A stretch of 10,231 nt of DNA from NCBI GenBank assembly GCA_002721375.1, contig PBKH01000048.1, forward strand, positions 107,838 through 118,068. Reading direction: 5' to 3'. Positions 1 to 7,165 of the stretch are shown here, one piece after another. The notes beneath the pieces are model-generated. The model was not told the origin of the DNA, made no database searches, and saw only the letters and a list, made by a program, of their open reading frames with translations. The DNA is from Verrucomicrobiales bacterium. Lineage in GTDB: Bacteria > Verrucomicrobiota > Verrucomicrobiia > Limisphaerales > UBA1096. Within the stretch, counting starts at the first letter, position 1. Each line of letters starts with the position of its first letter. Position numbers and translations under genes: made by a program.

Positions 1-152
1 ACGGTCAAGACTAGGAACGTGGTCCCGGCGGTCTCGAGGATGCCGTTGCTGATAGCCCGGCGTTGCTCGAGTTGGAAGGTGACTTGGGTCCGCTCGGCCA
101 GATTCATTCCGGGGTGGGCATTGTTCACGAATTGGGCCAGTTGGCGATTCAT
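1..152 (-). CDS. Partial N-terminus, probable MFS-type membrane transporter
   Basis: The minus strand from an ATG at 152-150 stays open to the window edge, giving 50 residues beginning MNRQLAQFVNNAHPG and continuing through a charged, Gln/Arg-rich stretch into a hydrophobic run (around residues 38-50, ILETAGTTFLVLT). A soluble charged leader followed by an Arg-Arg-Ala-Ile-Ser-Asn-Gly segment and a first membrane helix resembles the start of major facilitator superfamily proteins annotated in Verrucomicrobia-like genomes. That resemblance is from memory and only 50 residues are visible, so the family is tentative. The gene is divergent from der with 49 bases between the starts. It explains why der should not be extended upstream of 202. 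No good Shine-Dalgarno precedes the ATG; a GGGCGAG lies about 13 bases upstream. The protein continues beyond base 1. Confidence 0.55.
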   Translation of the reverse strand, partial: MNRQLAQFVNNAHPGMNLAERTQVTFQLEQRRAISNGILETAGTTFLVLT

Positions 153-201
153 AAAAAAGCACTGTCTCGCCCTTGCCTCGCTAACCAGCTACAACAGCGG
201 C
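153..201. promoter_or_regulatory. Divergent intergenic gap between the transporter fragment and der
   Basis: These 49 bases separate two divergent start codons and so should hold at least part of the promoters for both genes. I see no convincing -35/-10 pair and no operator-like palindrome. A run of six A residues lies at the transporter end. The promoter role is inferred from gene orientation alone. Confidence 0.25.
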
Positions 202-1833
202 GTGCCGGGAGTAGTAGCCATCGTCGGCCGGCCCAATGTTGGGAAATCGGCCCTATTCAACTGTATTGCGCGCAAGCGGATTGCAATCGTGCATGATCGT
301 CCTGGCGTCACGCGTGACCGGCTCAGCGCCGAGGTCGATTGGCTCGGGCACACTTTCACGCTGGTGGACACGGGCGGCGTTGGCCTTCTCAAAGGCGAGC
401 TGGGTGGGGATGATTTCGCTCGGGAAATCATCACTCAGGTCGAGGTTGCACTCGAGGATGTAGACGTGATTTTGCTTGTTGTCAGTGTACAGGAGGGTGT
501 TGTGCCGATGGATCTTGAGGTGGCCAAGATGCTACGCGAGGCCGGTAAGCCTGTTTTCGTGATCGTCAATAAGGTCGACACCGCAGCGCATGAGTCTGGT
601 GTCGATGAATTTGCTGAGCTTGGATTCGAAAGGCTTTTCCCGGTCAGTGCACTGCATGCGCGGGGTATTGACCTTCCGATTGGTCAGGCGGTTGGCCTGC
701 TGCCGGAGCGTTTAGCCAAGCCGGAGGAGTCGGATGAATCGGAGTCACCGCTGAATATTGCTATCGTTGGCCGTCCCAATGTTGGCAAGTCGTCAATCAT
801 CAACGCGCTCACCCGATCACAGCGGGTAATCGTCACTGATATCTCCGGCACCACGCGCGATGCCATCGATGTGCCGTTTGAGGTCGAGAGCAACGGCGTT
901 TGTCAGCGCTACAATCTTATAGATACCGCCGGAATCCGTAAGCGGCGACGTATCCGGGACGAGATCGAGTTTTTCAGCGTCAATCGCTCCGAAAAGGCCA
1001 TAGAGCGATGCGATCTCGCTGTCCTGGTCATGGACGCTGCCGAGGGCATCACCGAGCAGGATAAAAAAATCTGCGACCGCATAACTGAGGTCGGCTGTGC
1101 TTGCGTCATCGTCGTCAACAAGTGGGATCTGTTCCGGATAGCGCTGGAGAATGCACGAAAGAAGGAGGCCGGAAAAAGTGCCAGGCAGGGCGGTCGCAAG
1201 CTAAGCCGCAAAAAACAGGAGGCATTGATGTATGACGAGTTCGGTAAATGGGTGAAGGCCAACTTGTTTTTCATCGATTACGCGCCAGTGATTTTTACGT
1301 CGGCGATCGAGGGGTTCCAACTCGACCGCTTGCTTGAGGCGATCCGTTATGTCAGTTCGCAGCTCCAGAAAACCACGCCGACGAGCCTGCTAAACCGCAC
1401 ACTGCAGTCCGCATTGGAGCGCAACCCAGCGCCCAGTTCCAAGGGGCACCGGCTAAAACTTTATTACTCTACGCAGGTACACTCAAGACCACCGACATTT
1501 CTGTTGTTCGTCAATCGCAAGGAATTGATGAGCGACAACTATACACGCTATCTCACCGGCGTGCTGCGCAAGGCATTTGGGTTCGAGGGATGCCACATCA
1601 GGCTTGTCGCCAAGCCGCGTCCCAAAAGCATCGAGCCTGTTCGGCGCAAGACGACAAAAAAGAGTAACACCAGTAAAAAGGTTACCAAGCGTGAGACCCA
1701 AAAAATCCGTGACGATACTAGGCGCAAAAAGGAGGCAAGGGAAAAGGCCATAAGAAAAGGTGCCAAGCCTAACGGGGGCAAGCGCGCAAAAAATCGTCCC
1801 GCTAAAAAAGACCGCCCAAGGAAGTCAGTCTAA
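202..1833 (+). CDS. der: GTPase Der (EngA), ribosome biogenesis, extended basic tail
   Basis: Der has two tandem GTPase domains and a KH-like domain and is needed for 50S subunit maturation in the cytoplasm. Domain 1 shows G1 GRPNVGKS (residues 9-16), PGVTRD, DTGG and NKVD (123-126). Domain 2 shows GRPNVGKS (190-197), SGTTRD, DTAG, NKWD (306-309) and Ser-Ala at 367. The KH-like region follows to about 470. The start chosen is GTG at 202, which puts the first P-loop at residue 9 as usual for Der. The frame stays open further upstream, but that stretch overlaps the divergent transporter gene and looks non-coding. The product is 543 residues, longer than the usual 440-490. Two additions account for this: about 28 extra residues between NKWD and Ser-Ala, rich in Lys/Arg, and a Lys/Arg-rich tail from about 472 to 543. 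No Shine-Dalgarno is evident. The stop overlaps the convergent TPR gene by four bases. Confidence 0.97.
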   Translation: MPGVVAIVGRPNVGKSALFNCIARKRIAIVHDRPGVTRDRLSAEVDWLGHTFTLVDTGGVGLLKGELGGDDFAREIITQVEVALEDVDVILLVVSVQEGVVPMDLEVAKMLREAGKPVFVIVNKVDTAAHESGVDEFAELGFERLFPVSALHARGIDLPIGQAVGLLPERLAKPEESDESESPLNIAIVGRPNVGKSSIINALTRSQRVIVTDISGTTRDAIDVPFEVESNGVCQRYNLIDTAGIRKRRRIRDEIEFFSVNRSEKAIERCDLAVLVMDAAEGITEQDKKICDRITEVGCACVIVVNKWDLFRIALENARKKEAGKSARQGGRKLSRKKQEALMYDEFGKWVKANLFFIDYAPVIFTSAIEGFQLDRLLEAIRYVSSQLQKTTPTSLLNRTLQSALERNPAPSSKGHRLKLYYSTQVHSRPPTFLLFVNRKELMSDNYTRYLTGVLRKAFGFEGCHIRLVAKPRPKSIEPVRRKTTKKSNTSKKVTKRETQKIRDDTRRKKEAREKAIRKGAKPNGGKRAKNRPAKKDRPRKSV

Positions 1834-4800
1834 CGCTTGACTAAGCGATGGAGTTCAGTAGCGACTCGGCCGATCAGTTCGGGCCAGTCGCCCCGGTTTT
1901 GCTGCCGGAACAGCCTCGTGTTTGGGTACCACGGTGTGTTGTCGCGACCGAGTAGCCAACGCCAGTCGGCGGCAAATGGTAGTAGTATCCAAGTTGGCTT
2001 GCCCAGAGCGCCAGCGAGGTGTGCCACGGCTGTGTCAACGGTTATGATCTGATCCATCGACTCGATAAGGCGTGCGGTTGAGGCGAAGTCGCTGATGTGC
2101 GGTGAGAGATCGGTAATACAGTCTATGGAATCGATGATGATACGGGCTTTATCGCTTGGATCCATTTGTAAATTGAACCAGGCAAAATCTCCGCGCGTGC
2201 TGAGCAAGTCTGTGAGCAGTTCGGCCGGTAGTGAACGGTTGTTGGCCCACGATCGGCTTCGTCCAGCCCAGACGATCCCAATTTTAGGCAATTCACTGTC
2301 GGATATTACATCCGACGGATCTGCTGAAAGATAACAGCCATTGTTCCCGTTGGGTACAGTTTCTGGCGAAGTGTCAAAAGCCAATGGTGCGCTCATCATA
2401 GGCAGCGCGAGGTCGGCGGGTGGCACCGTTTCGCCCAGCTCGAACACCTGTGCCACGCCGGGGAGAGTTTTCAAGAGTGTACGCAATCCTGGCTGGCATT
2501 CGATTACTATACGCGCACCAGCTCTGGCTAGGAGGGGTGCATAACGGCAGAACTGTAGCGTGTCGCCAAAGCCCTGCTCGCAGAAAAGCAGCAGTGTCTT
2601 GCCGGTGAGTGTCTCGCCTGTCCAGCGCGGGATGTTGGGATGCCTCGGTGCGAAGAGCGAATTATCAATTTGCCAACGCGCCTCGTAATGTTGCCAGCCG
2701 TCACTCCAGCGTCCTGCGGCTAACTCGGCGATTGCGAGATTGAACGGGCCGTTCGGGTTTTGTGGTTCGACATCGATGTATTCATTAAAAACGGTGATGG
2801 CTTCCTCCAAGCGATTTTGCGCCTGCAACGCAACACCGAGGTTTAGAAGCGTTTCGGGATTCCTCGGATGTTGCTCAATCACAGAGCGACAGGTGGTTTC
2901 GGCGGCTTCTGGGTCGTCACGCTCAAGCTGTAGCTTAGCCATATTGACGCCTGCCATCGGTTGTCTAGGTTGGCGCTGGAGGATATGCCAAAAGCATTCC
3001 TCTGCCAGCTCGGTTTCCTTAAGTTTTCGGAGTGTTAGGCCGAGGTTAACCATGGCGTCGGTGTAGTTTGCGTCTAGGTCAATCGCGTTCTTGTAAGCCT
3101 GTGCGGAGGTGAGGTAGTCGCCTTCATCCTGCGCGATCTGGCCGAGGTTGAAGTGTGCGGGGGCGAGGCTGGGATCGAGTTTGGCCGCATGCTCGTAGTC
3201 GTGACGAGCATCAGCCATTTGGCCAAGTGCGTAGTGGGCGTTGCCACGGTTAAACTGAAAGTCGGCGCAGTTGGGCTGCAACTCGATGGCGCGATGGTAG
3301 TGAGCTAACGCTTCTTCTGCTTGATCAAGCTCGGAGAGCAGTAGGCCAAGGTCATGATGGTTTTCTGGGTCCTCCGGCTGCAACTTAATGGCCCGGTCGA
3401 GGCAAGCCCGAGCTTGGTCAACTTGGTCGTATTCGTGAAGAGCTCTAGCGAGCAATCGTATAAGAGTAGTGTTTTTTGGGTCGGCTTCGGAGGCGAGATG
3501 GAATTGTTCGATCGCTTGGTCAAGCAGGCCCTGTTGTTGGTATTCGATGGCGTTAGCCATATAGCGGGAGGCAGTCGGGGAGGGTTGTTGCCTAAGCGCT
3601 GCAGTTACATTGACGATCACACCTGTCCAGTCTCCTGGGCGGGGTTGACGAAATAAGCGCATGGTTGGATACCATGGGCTGTCATCTCGATCAACGAGCC
3701 AACGCCATTCGGATGCAAACGGTAGCAGTAGCCAGATTGGTTTGCCCAATGCGCCGGCCAAATGTGCCATAGCGGTGTCCACAGCTATGACGAGATCAAG
3801 TTGGTTAATGATCGCTGCTGTTGCTGCTAGGTCGGTGCAATACGGCGCGGCGTTGGTGGCGTGTGCCACTTGGCCAAGCGTTATGCTCGCTGCATCGCTG
3901 TGCTCGATTTGGAGGCTGACGAAATGGACGGAATCGGTCTCAAGCAGAGTTTGGAAATCGGGCCACTGCATCGAGCGAATAGCGTCATTCCTATGGTTGG
4001 GGTTGCCGGCCCATGCGAGTCCGACCTTTAATTTTTCGTTTGAAAGGTCAGGCACATTCTGTTTTTCCATCGGTGCCCGCAGGTAAGGCACCTCGCTTGG
4101 AATTGAATTGATGGTAGTTCCGAAAATTCGAGGTAGGTCAAGCAAGGCGACTTGTATATCATAATCTGGAGTTGTATCAGTTGGGGTCACTACATTAGCT
4201 AAACCGGGAATGGACTTGAACAGCCGTTGGGCCTCGGGTGGGCATTCTAGTATGACCTTGTTTGAATGTTGCGTAACCGATGGAAGGTAACGGGCGAACT
4301 GAATAGAGTCGCCCAGTCCCTGTTCGCAATGAACAAGAATAGTGCGGTTCGGTGCCGGTTTTCCATCCCACTCTGGTTTATCTTGATGACGTTTTTGTTG
4401 TTGTACAGTGCGCCAGCGCCACATGTAGTTTTCCCAGCCATTGGAGAAGTTCCCTTCTAGTAGTTGTAGCATGCCAAGCCCGTAGTGTGCATCAGGCAGT
4501 TCGTCATCCATATCGATTGCTCTGCAGTATTGTTCATGAGCTTCGTTTAGCTGGCGTGCATCGACAAGAGCTCCTGCAAGATTCGCATAGTATCCCGCGT
4601 TATCGGGTTCGGCGTCGATAGCCTTGCGGAAACAATCTACCGCCTTATCGGATTGCTGAGTAGCTTTGTAAATCGCACCTATTGTGTTGTACGTTGTCGC
4701 ATGGTCCGGGTCGAACTGCTGGGCTTTAAGTGCAAATTGCAGCGCTTCGGCAAGTCGGTTCTGCCACAATAGCACGGAAGAGAGATTCCTGTGTGCTTCT

Positions 4801-5270
4801 GGTAACACTGGTTCTATTGCTAGGGCTCGGCGATAGGCTTCTTCTGCCTCTATGGTGCGACCGCTCCTTTGTAGAAGGTTAGCTAAGTTCACATGAACCT
4901 CAGGTAGGTTGGGGTCCGAGTCAATGGCATGGCGAAATTGTTCTTCGGCTTGGTCGAGCGCACCGGTTTGTTTTAGTAGTAGACCAAGATTAATTCGTGC
5001 CTGAGCATGGCTTGGATCGTGCTGTACAGCCTGCAGGTAATGTTGGCGTGCCAAATTGGAATCTCCCATTTCTTCCGCGAAAAGGCCGAGACCAAAGTGG
5101 ATATCGGGTATTTCCGGGGCAATTTCGAGTGCTTGCTTGAGGCACATATGGGCCGGCTCCAAAAGGCCGTTTTTAATGTGTTTCAAGCCTTGAAGCACCA
5201 ATGCGGCTGGATCGGTCAGGTGTGAAGTTGAACCGAGGCCGGCGGGTTCTGGGCAGGTTTTGATCGCCAA
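1830..5270 (-). CDS. Double TPR / GT9-like glycosyltransferase protein
   Basis: This 1146-residue protein has two copies of one architecture. Copy A: about seven tetratricopeptide repeats (residues 23-272), then a glycosyltransferase family 9 (ADP-heptose:LPS heptosyltransferase-like) domain (273-560). Copy B: about eight TPRs (570-852), then a second GT9-like domain (853-1141). The N-lobe signature is CEQGLGDSIQF at 315 and CEQGFGDTLQF at 897. The C-lobe signature is VDTA-AHLAGALGKP at 497 and 1078, each followed by a conserved WRWL-RD--PWYP segment. The offset is constant at 581-582 residues. There is no signal peptide or membrane helix, so it is probably cytoplasmic, with the TPRs recruiting an acceptor or partner. 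GT9 domains usually transfer a sugar from a nucleotide donor to LPS core or a protein; the donor here is unknown. The start is TTG at 5270, because an in-frame TAG lies two codons upstream; internal TTG/GTG around residues 25-26 are alternatives. It is divergent from the GT4 gene. Confidence 0.93.
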   Translation of the reverse strand: MAIKTCPEPAGLGSTSHLTDPAALVLQGLKHIKNGLLEPAHMCLKQALEIAPEIPDIHFGLGLFAEEMGDSNLARQHYLQAVQHDPSHAQARINLGLLLKQTGALDQAEEQFRHAIDSDPNLPEVHVNLANLLQRSGRTIEAEEAYRRALAIEPVLPEAHRNLSSVLLWQNRLAEALQFALKAQQFDPDHATTYNTIGAIYKATQQSDKAVDCFRKAIDAEPDNAGYYANLAGALVDARQLNEAHEQYCRAIDMDDELPDAHYGLGMLQLLEGNFSNGWENYMWRWRTVQQQKRHQDKPEWDGKPAPNRTILVHCEQGLGDSIQFARYLPSVTQHSNKVILECPPEAQRLFKSIPGLANVVTPTDTTPDYDIQVALLDLPRIFGTTINSIPSEVPYLRAPMEKQNVPDLSNEKLKVGLAWAGNPNHRNDAIRSMQWPDFQTLLETDSVHFVSLQIEHSDAASITLGQVAHATNAAPYCTDLAATAAIINQLDLVIAVDTAMAHLAGALGKPIWLLLPFASEWRWLVDRDDSPWYPTMRLFRQPRPGDWTGVIVNVTAALRQQPSPTASRYMANAIEYQQQGLLDQAIEQFHLASEADPKNTTLIRLLARALHEYDQVDQARACLDRAIKLQPEDPENHHDLGLLLSELDQAEEALAHYHRAIELQPNCADFQFNRGNAHYALGQMADARHDYEHAAKLDPSLAPAHFNLGQIAQDEGDYLTSAQAYKNAIDLDANYTDAMVNLGLTLRKLKETELAEECFWHILQRQPRQPMAGVNMAKLQLERDDPEAAETTCRSVIEQHPRNPETLLNLGVALQAQNRLEEAITVFNEYIDVEPQNPNGPFNLAIAELAAGRWSDGWQHYEARWQIDNSLFAPRHPNIPRWTGETLTGKTLLLFCEQGFGDTLQFCRYAPLLARAGARIVIECQPGLRTLLKTLPGVAQVFELGETVPPADLALPMMSAPLAFDTSPETVPNGNNGCYLSADPSDVISDSELPKIGIVWAGRSRSWANNRSLPAELLTDLLSTRGDFAWFNLQMDPSDKARIIIDSIDCITDLSPHISDFASTARLIESMDQIITVDTAVAHLAGALGKPTWILLPFAADWRWLLGRDNTPWYPNTRLFRQQNRGDWPELIGRVATELHRLVKR
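1833..3575 (-). repeat. Internal module B: TPR array plus GT9-like domain
   Basis: Second copy, residues about 566-1146. The TPRs lie at about 2715-3575 and the glycosyltransferase half at about 1833-2714. In the 52-residue stretch from the conserved Val-Asp-Thr-Ala to Gly-Asp-Trp (497-548 against 1078-1129), 38 positions are identical by hand alignment. The N-terminal lobes are less alike outside the CEQG motif. Confidence 0.85.
3576..5204 (-). repeat. Internal module A: TPR array plus GT9-like domain
   Basis: First copy of the in-gene duplication, residues about 23-565 of the TPR/GT9 protein. TPR units of 34 residues are recognisable by recurring patterns such as A-x-x-N-L-G-L-L-L and the D/E-P ending of each unit. 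The glycosyltransferase half spans roughly 3591-4454. It pairs with module B at a period of about 1743 bases. Boundaries are approximate. Confidence 0.85.
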
Positions 5271-5326
5271 GACCTAATGGTAAAGCAAAAAACAAGCCAG
5301 AAAGGCCAATAATCAGTTGAAATTAA
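5271..5326. promoter_or_regulatory. Divergent intergenic gap between the TPR/GT9 and GT4 genes
   Basis: This AT-rich 56-base gap lies between two divergent starts, so promoters for both glycosylation transcripts are expected in or near it. AT-rich hexamers such as AATAAT (plus strand, around 5308-5313) could act as a -10 element, but no matching -35 or extended palindrome is visible. The role is inferred from orientation and composition. Confidence 0.3.
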
Positions 5327-6538
5327 ATGGGTTTAAATAATGTAAGCGAGGCAGCGACGAATCAGTGGCTAGGGTTGAACTGGCAGTTTAGCCTCACTTC
5401 TGGTTGGGGGATTGCCGGGTTGAACATGGCACAAGCCATTGAAAACGACGGTCGTTTCAAGGCAGTCCCTCTGTGTCCCAGTGCACAATTGGAATCTATT
5501 AGGGAGGATTTAAAGGATTTTGTGGCTAAGTTGGATCGCCGCGAGAAGGAGGTGACCAAGTTAACACAAGACTGCGAGGAGGGACGACTGCACTGCGACT
5601 TTCCCGTGATCCATTCCCTCGGGAATTTTTTTCATACTAAAGGAATGGCCCGGCCAAATCGGTTGGAGTGCATTGGTCGTTCCAATTATTCCATCATTTT
5701 TTTTGAAGATAATTCACCTAACGAATACACGACCGAGAATGCTAGGCAGTTTGAAACAATTTTTGCGGGATCGAGTTGGAATAATCAGGTGCTCAGGCAG
5801 CACGGATTGGATAACGTAGACACGTTTCTTCAGGGTGTTGACCTTGAATTGTTTTCTCCCTCAAGAAAATTGGACAATGAAAAATTTGTCGTTTTCTCAG
5901 GAGGTAAGCTCGAATACCGTAAAGGACAGGATATCGTTGTGGCGGCATTTCGTGAGTTTGCCAAGACCCATCCGGATGCCATCCTAGCGACGGCTTGGAA
6001 CAATCCGTGGCCAGAAACCATGGTTGGTATTGTGCGGAGTGGTTTGGTCGATGGTGTACCTAAAAAAACAATCGATGGGTCGCAAGGCTTCCCTGAGTGG
6101 GCGGGAGCAAATGGCATTCCAGTGAATCAATTTCACGACTCTGGATTGGTGCCTAATCACTTGATGCCCAAGCTTTTCTCACAAGTGGATGTTGCTGTTT
6201 TTCCAAACCGTTGCGAGGGTGGCACTAACTTAGTGGCGATGGAGGCGATGGCAAGCGGAATACCCTGTATCCTCTCCGCCAACACGGGTCACCTTGACCT
6301 TATTCAAGATGATAACTGTTATCCACTGCGAGAGCAAAGAGAGGTCACGCCTACGGCCGGTTATGCTGGTACAAAGGATTGGGGTGAGTCGAATGTGGCT
6401 GAGGTAGTCGAATGTTTTGAGAGAATTTACACGGACCGCGTTGAGGCCGAACATCGAGGAGAGCAAGCGATCAAGTTCATGCAGGACTGGTCGTGGGAGA
6501 AACAGACAAGTTATCTGATTGATCGTATCATGAAATGA
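5327..6538 (+). CDS. GT4-type glycosyltransferase (GT-B fold)
   Basis: A 403-residue retaining GT-B glycosyltransferase that probably transfers a sugar from a nucleotide donor onto a glycan or protein in the cytoplasm. The N-terminal lobe carries a Gly-rich acceptor loop (SLTSGWGIAGLNMA, 22-35). The C-terminal lobe begins near 186 with FVVFSGGKLEYRKGQD, the usual beta-strand plus Arg-Lys-Gly phosphate-binding loop. The donor-site motif is at 295-311, RCEGGTNLVAMEAMASG, with E297 and E306. The spacing between these two Glu is eight residues rather than the textbook seven. A GIPCI strand follows. The length is normal for the family and no membrane segment is seen. ATG at 5327 has no clear Shine-Dalgarno. 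Its stop overlaps the next start (ATGA), so the methyltransferase is probably translationally coupled. The gene is AT-rich compared with der and DUF58. Specific donor and acceptor are unknown. Confidence 0.88.
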   Translation: MGLNNVSEAATNQWLGLNWQFSLTSGWGIAGLNMAQAIENDGRFKAVPLCPSAQLESIREDLKDFVAKLDRREKEVTKLTQDCEEGRLHCDFPVIHSLGNFFHTKGMARPNRLECIGRSNYSIIFFEDNSPNEYTTENARQFETIFAGSSWNNQVLRQHGLDNVDTFLQGVDLELFSPSRKLDNEKFVVFSGGKLEYRKGQDIVVAAFREFAKTHPDAILATAWNNPWPETMVGIVRSGLVDGVPKKTIDGSQGFPEWAGANGIPVNQFHDSGLVPNHLMPKLFSQVDVAVFPNRCEGGTNLVAMEAMASGIPCILSANTGHLDLIQDDNCYPLREQREVTPTAGYAGTKDWGESNVAEVVECFERIYTDRVEAEHRGEQAIKFMQDWSWEKQTSYLIDRIMK

Positions 6539-7131
6539 ACGATTTATTGAATATTGAAACACGAAATGATTTCCCAGCGTTTTTGAATAAGTGCGGTTTG
6601 ACCGGAACGGGGGCCGAGGTTGGTGTTCAAGAGGGTGTCTTTTCCGAACACATTTTAAAAAAATGGAAAGGTTCAAATCTCTTTTCAATTGATGCTTGGC
6701 AAAACTTCGATGCCAGCGAATATATCGACATCGCCAACAGAACTGATGATAAACAAATCCTTCTTTATGCTAGCACAACACTCCGATTGCGACCTTTTGG
6801 CGAGCGCTCTATTGTATGGCGTATGACATCCGAGCAGGCGGCAGATGCCATGCCAGACAACACTTTGGATTTTTGTTACATCGACGCGGATCATCGTTAC
6901 GAAGCCGTTAAGCAAGACATCGAATTGTGGATTCCGAAGGTCAAAGTGGGAGGAATCATTTGTGGGCATGATTATGTCAACGATGGAAATATTTATAATA
7001 CGACGGATGAATCATTAATAGGTATGTTCGGTGTGCAAAGGGCGGTGAAAGAATTTGCTGTACGGGATGGCTGGGATGTTCATGTAACGGACTCTGAGGA
7101 TTGGCCTTCTTGGTTTGCTTACAAGCCATAA
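6535..7131 (+). CDS. Class I SAM-dependent methyltransferase (Methyltransf_24-like)
   Basis: A 198-residue Rossmann-fold methyltransferase. Motif I is GAEVGVQEGVFSEHIL (26-41), followed by the acidic end of strand 2 at D53 (FSIDAW). The post-core motif is DFCYIDADHRYEAVKQDIELW (112-132), and GGIICGHDY lies at 139-147. This order of motifs matches small Methyltransf_24-type enzymes often found in glycan and O-antigen clusters, where they methylate sugars. The substrate is not deducible here. The gene starts inside the stop of the GT4 gene by an ATGA overlap, so the two products probably act on the same molecule. It is the most AT-rich gene in the window: hand counts give 20 G+C of 60 at 6541-6600 and 19 of 60 at 6961-7020. 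It ends 34 bases before the DUF58 gene, with no terminator seen. Confidence 0.85.
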   Translation: MNDLLNIETRNDFPAFLNKCGLTGTGAEVGVQEGVFSEHILKKWKGSNLFSIDAWQNFDASEYIDIANRTDDKQILLYASTTLRLRPFGERSIVWRMTSEQAADAMPDNTLDFCYIDADHRYEAVKQDIELWIPKVKVGGIICGHDYVNDGNIYNTTDESLIGMFGVQRAVKEFAVRDGWDVHVTDSEDWPSWFAYKP

Positions 7132-7165
7132 AGCCATCTATCGCTTGGCCTTGCTATTTTAACTA

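Noticed and set aside
19..201. Upstream in-frame extension of der by 61 codons
   Set aside because: It lacks any Der-like sequence, would put the P-loop far from the N-terminus, and overlaps a more convincing minus-strand gene start at 152.
909..1274. Minus-strand open frame of 121 codons inside der
   Set aside because: It covers the well-conserved second GTPase domain of der and has low-complexity, non-protein-like composition, so it is a shadow frame.
1834..1847. Small hairpin CGCTT-GACT-AAGCG just after the der stop, as a possible terminator
   Set aside because: The stem is only five base pairs, there is no T-run after it on either strand, and it lies inside the coding end of the TPR/GT9 gene.
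3354..4086. Plus-strand open frames opposite the TPR/GT9 gene (for example 3354-3656 and 3661-4086)
   Set aside because: They show no recognisable domain and lie fully antisense to a gene with clear repeats and motifs. They are explained as shadows of its codon structure.
6230..6688. Minus-strand open frame of 152 codons across the GT4/methyltransferase junction
   Set aside because: It is antisense to the GT4 donor motif and the methyltransferase motif I, with no domain of its own.
7133..7150. Short inverted repeat GCCA...TGGC after the methyltransferase stop as a terminator
   Set aside because: Four base pairs with a nine-base loop and no T-run is too weak to support termination.
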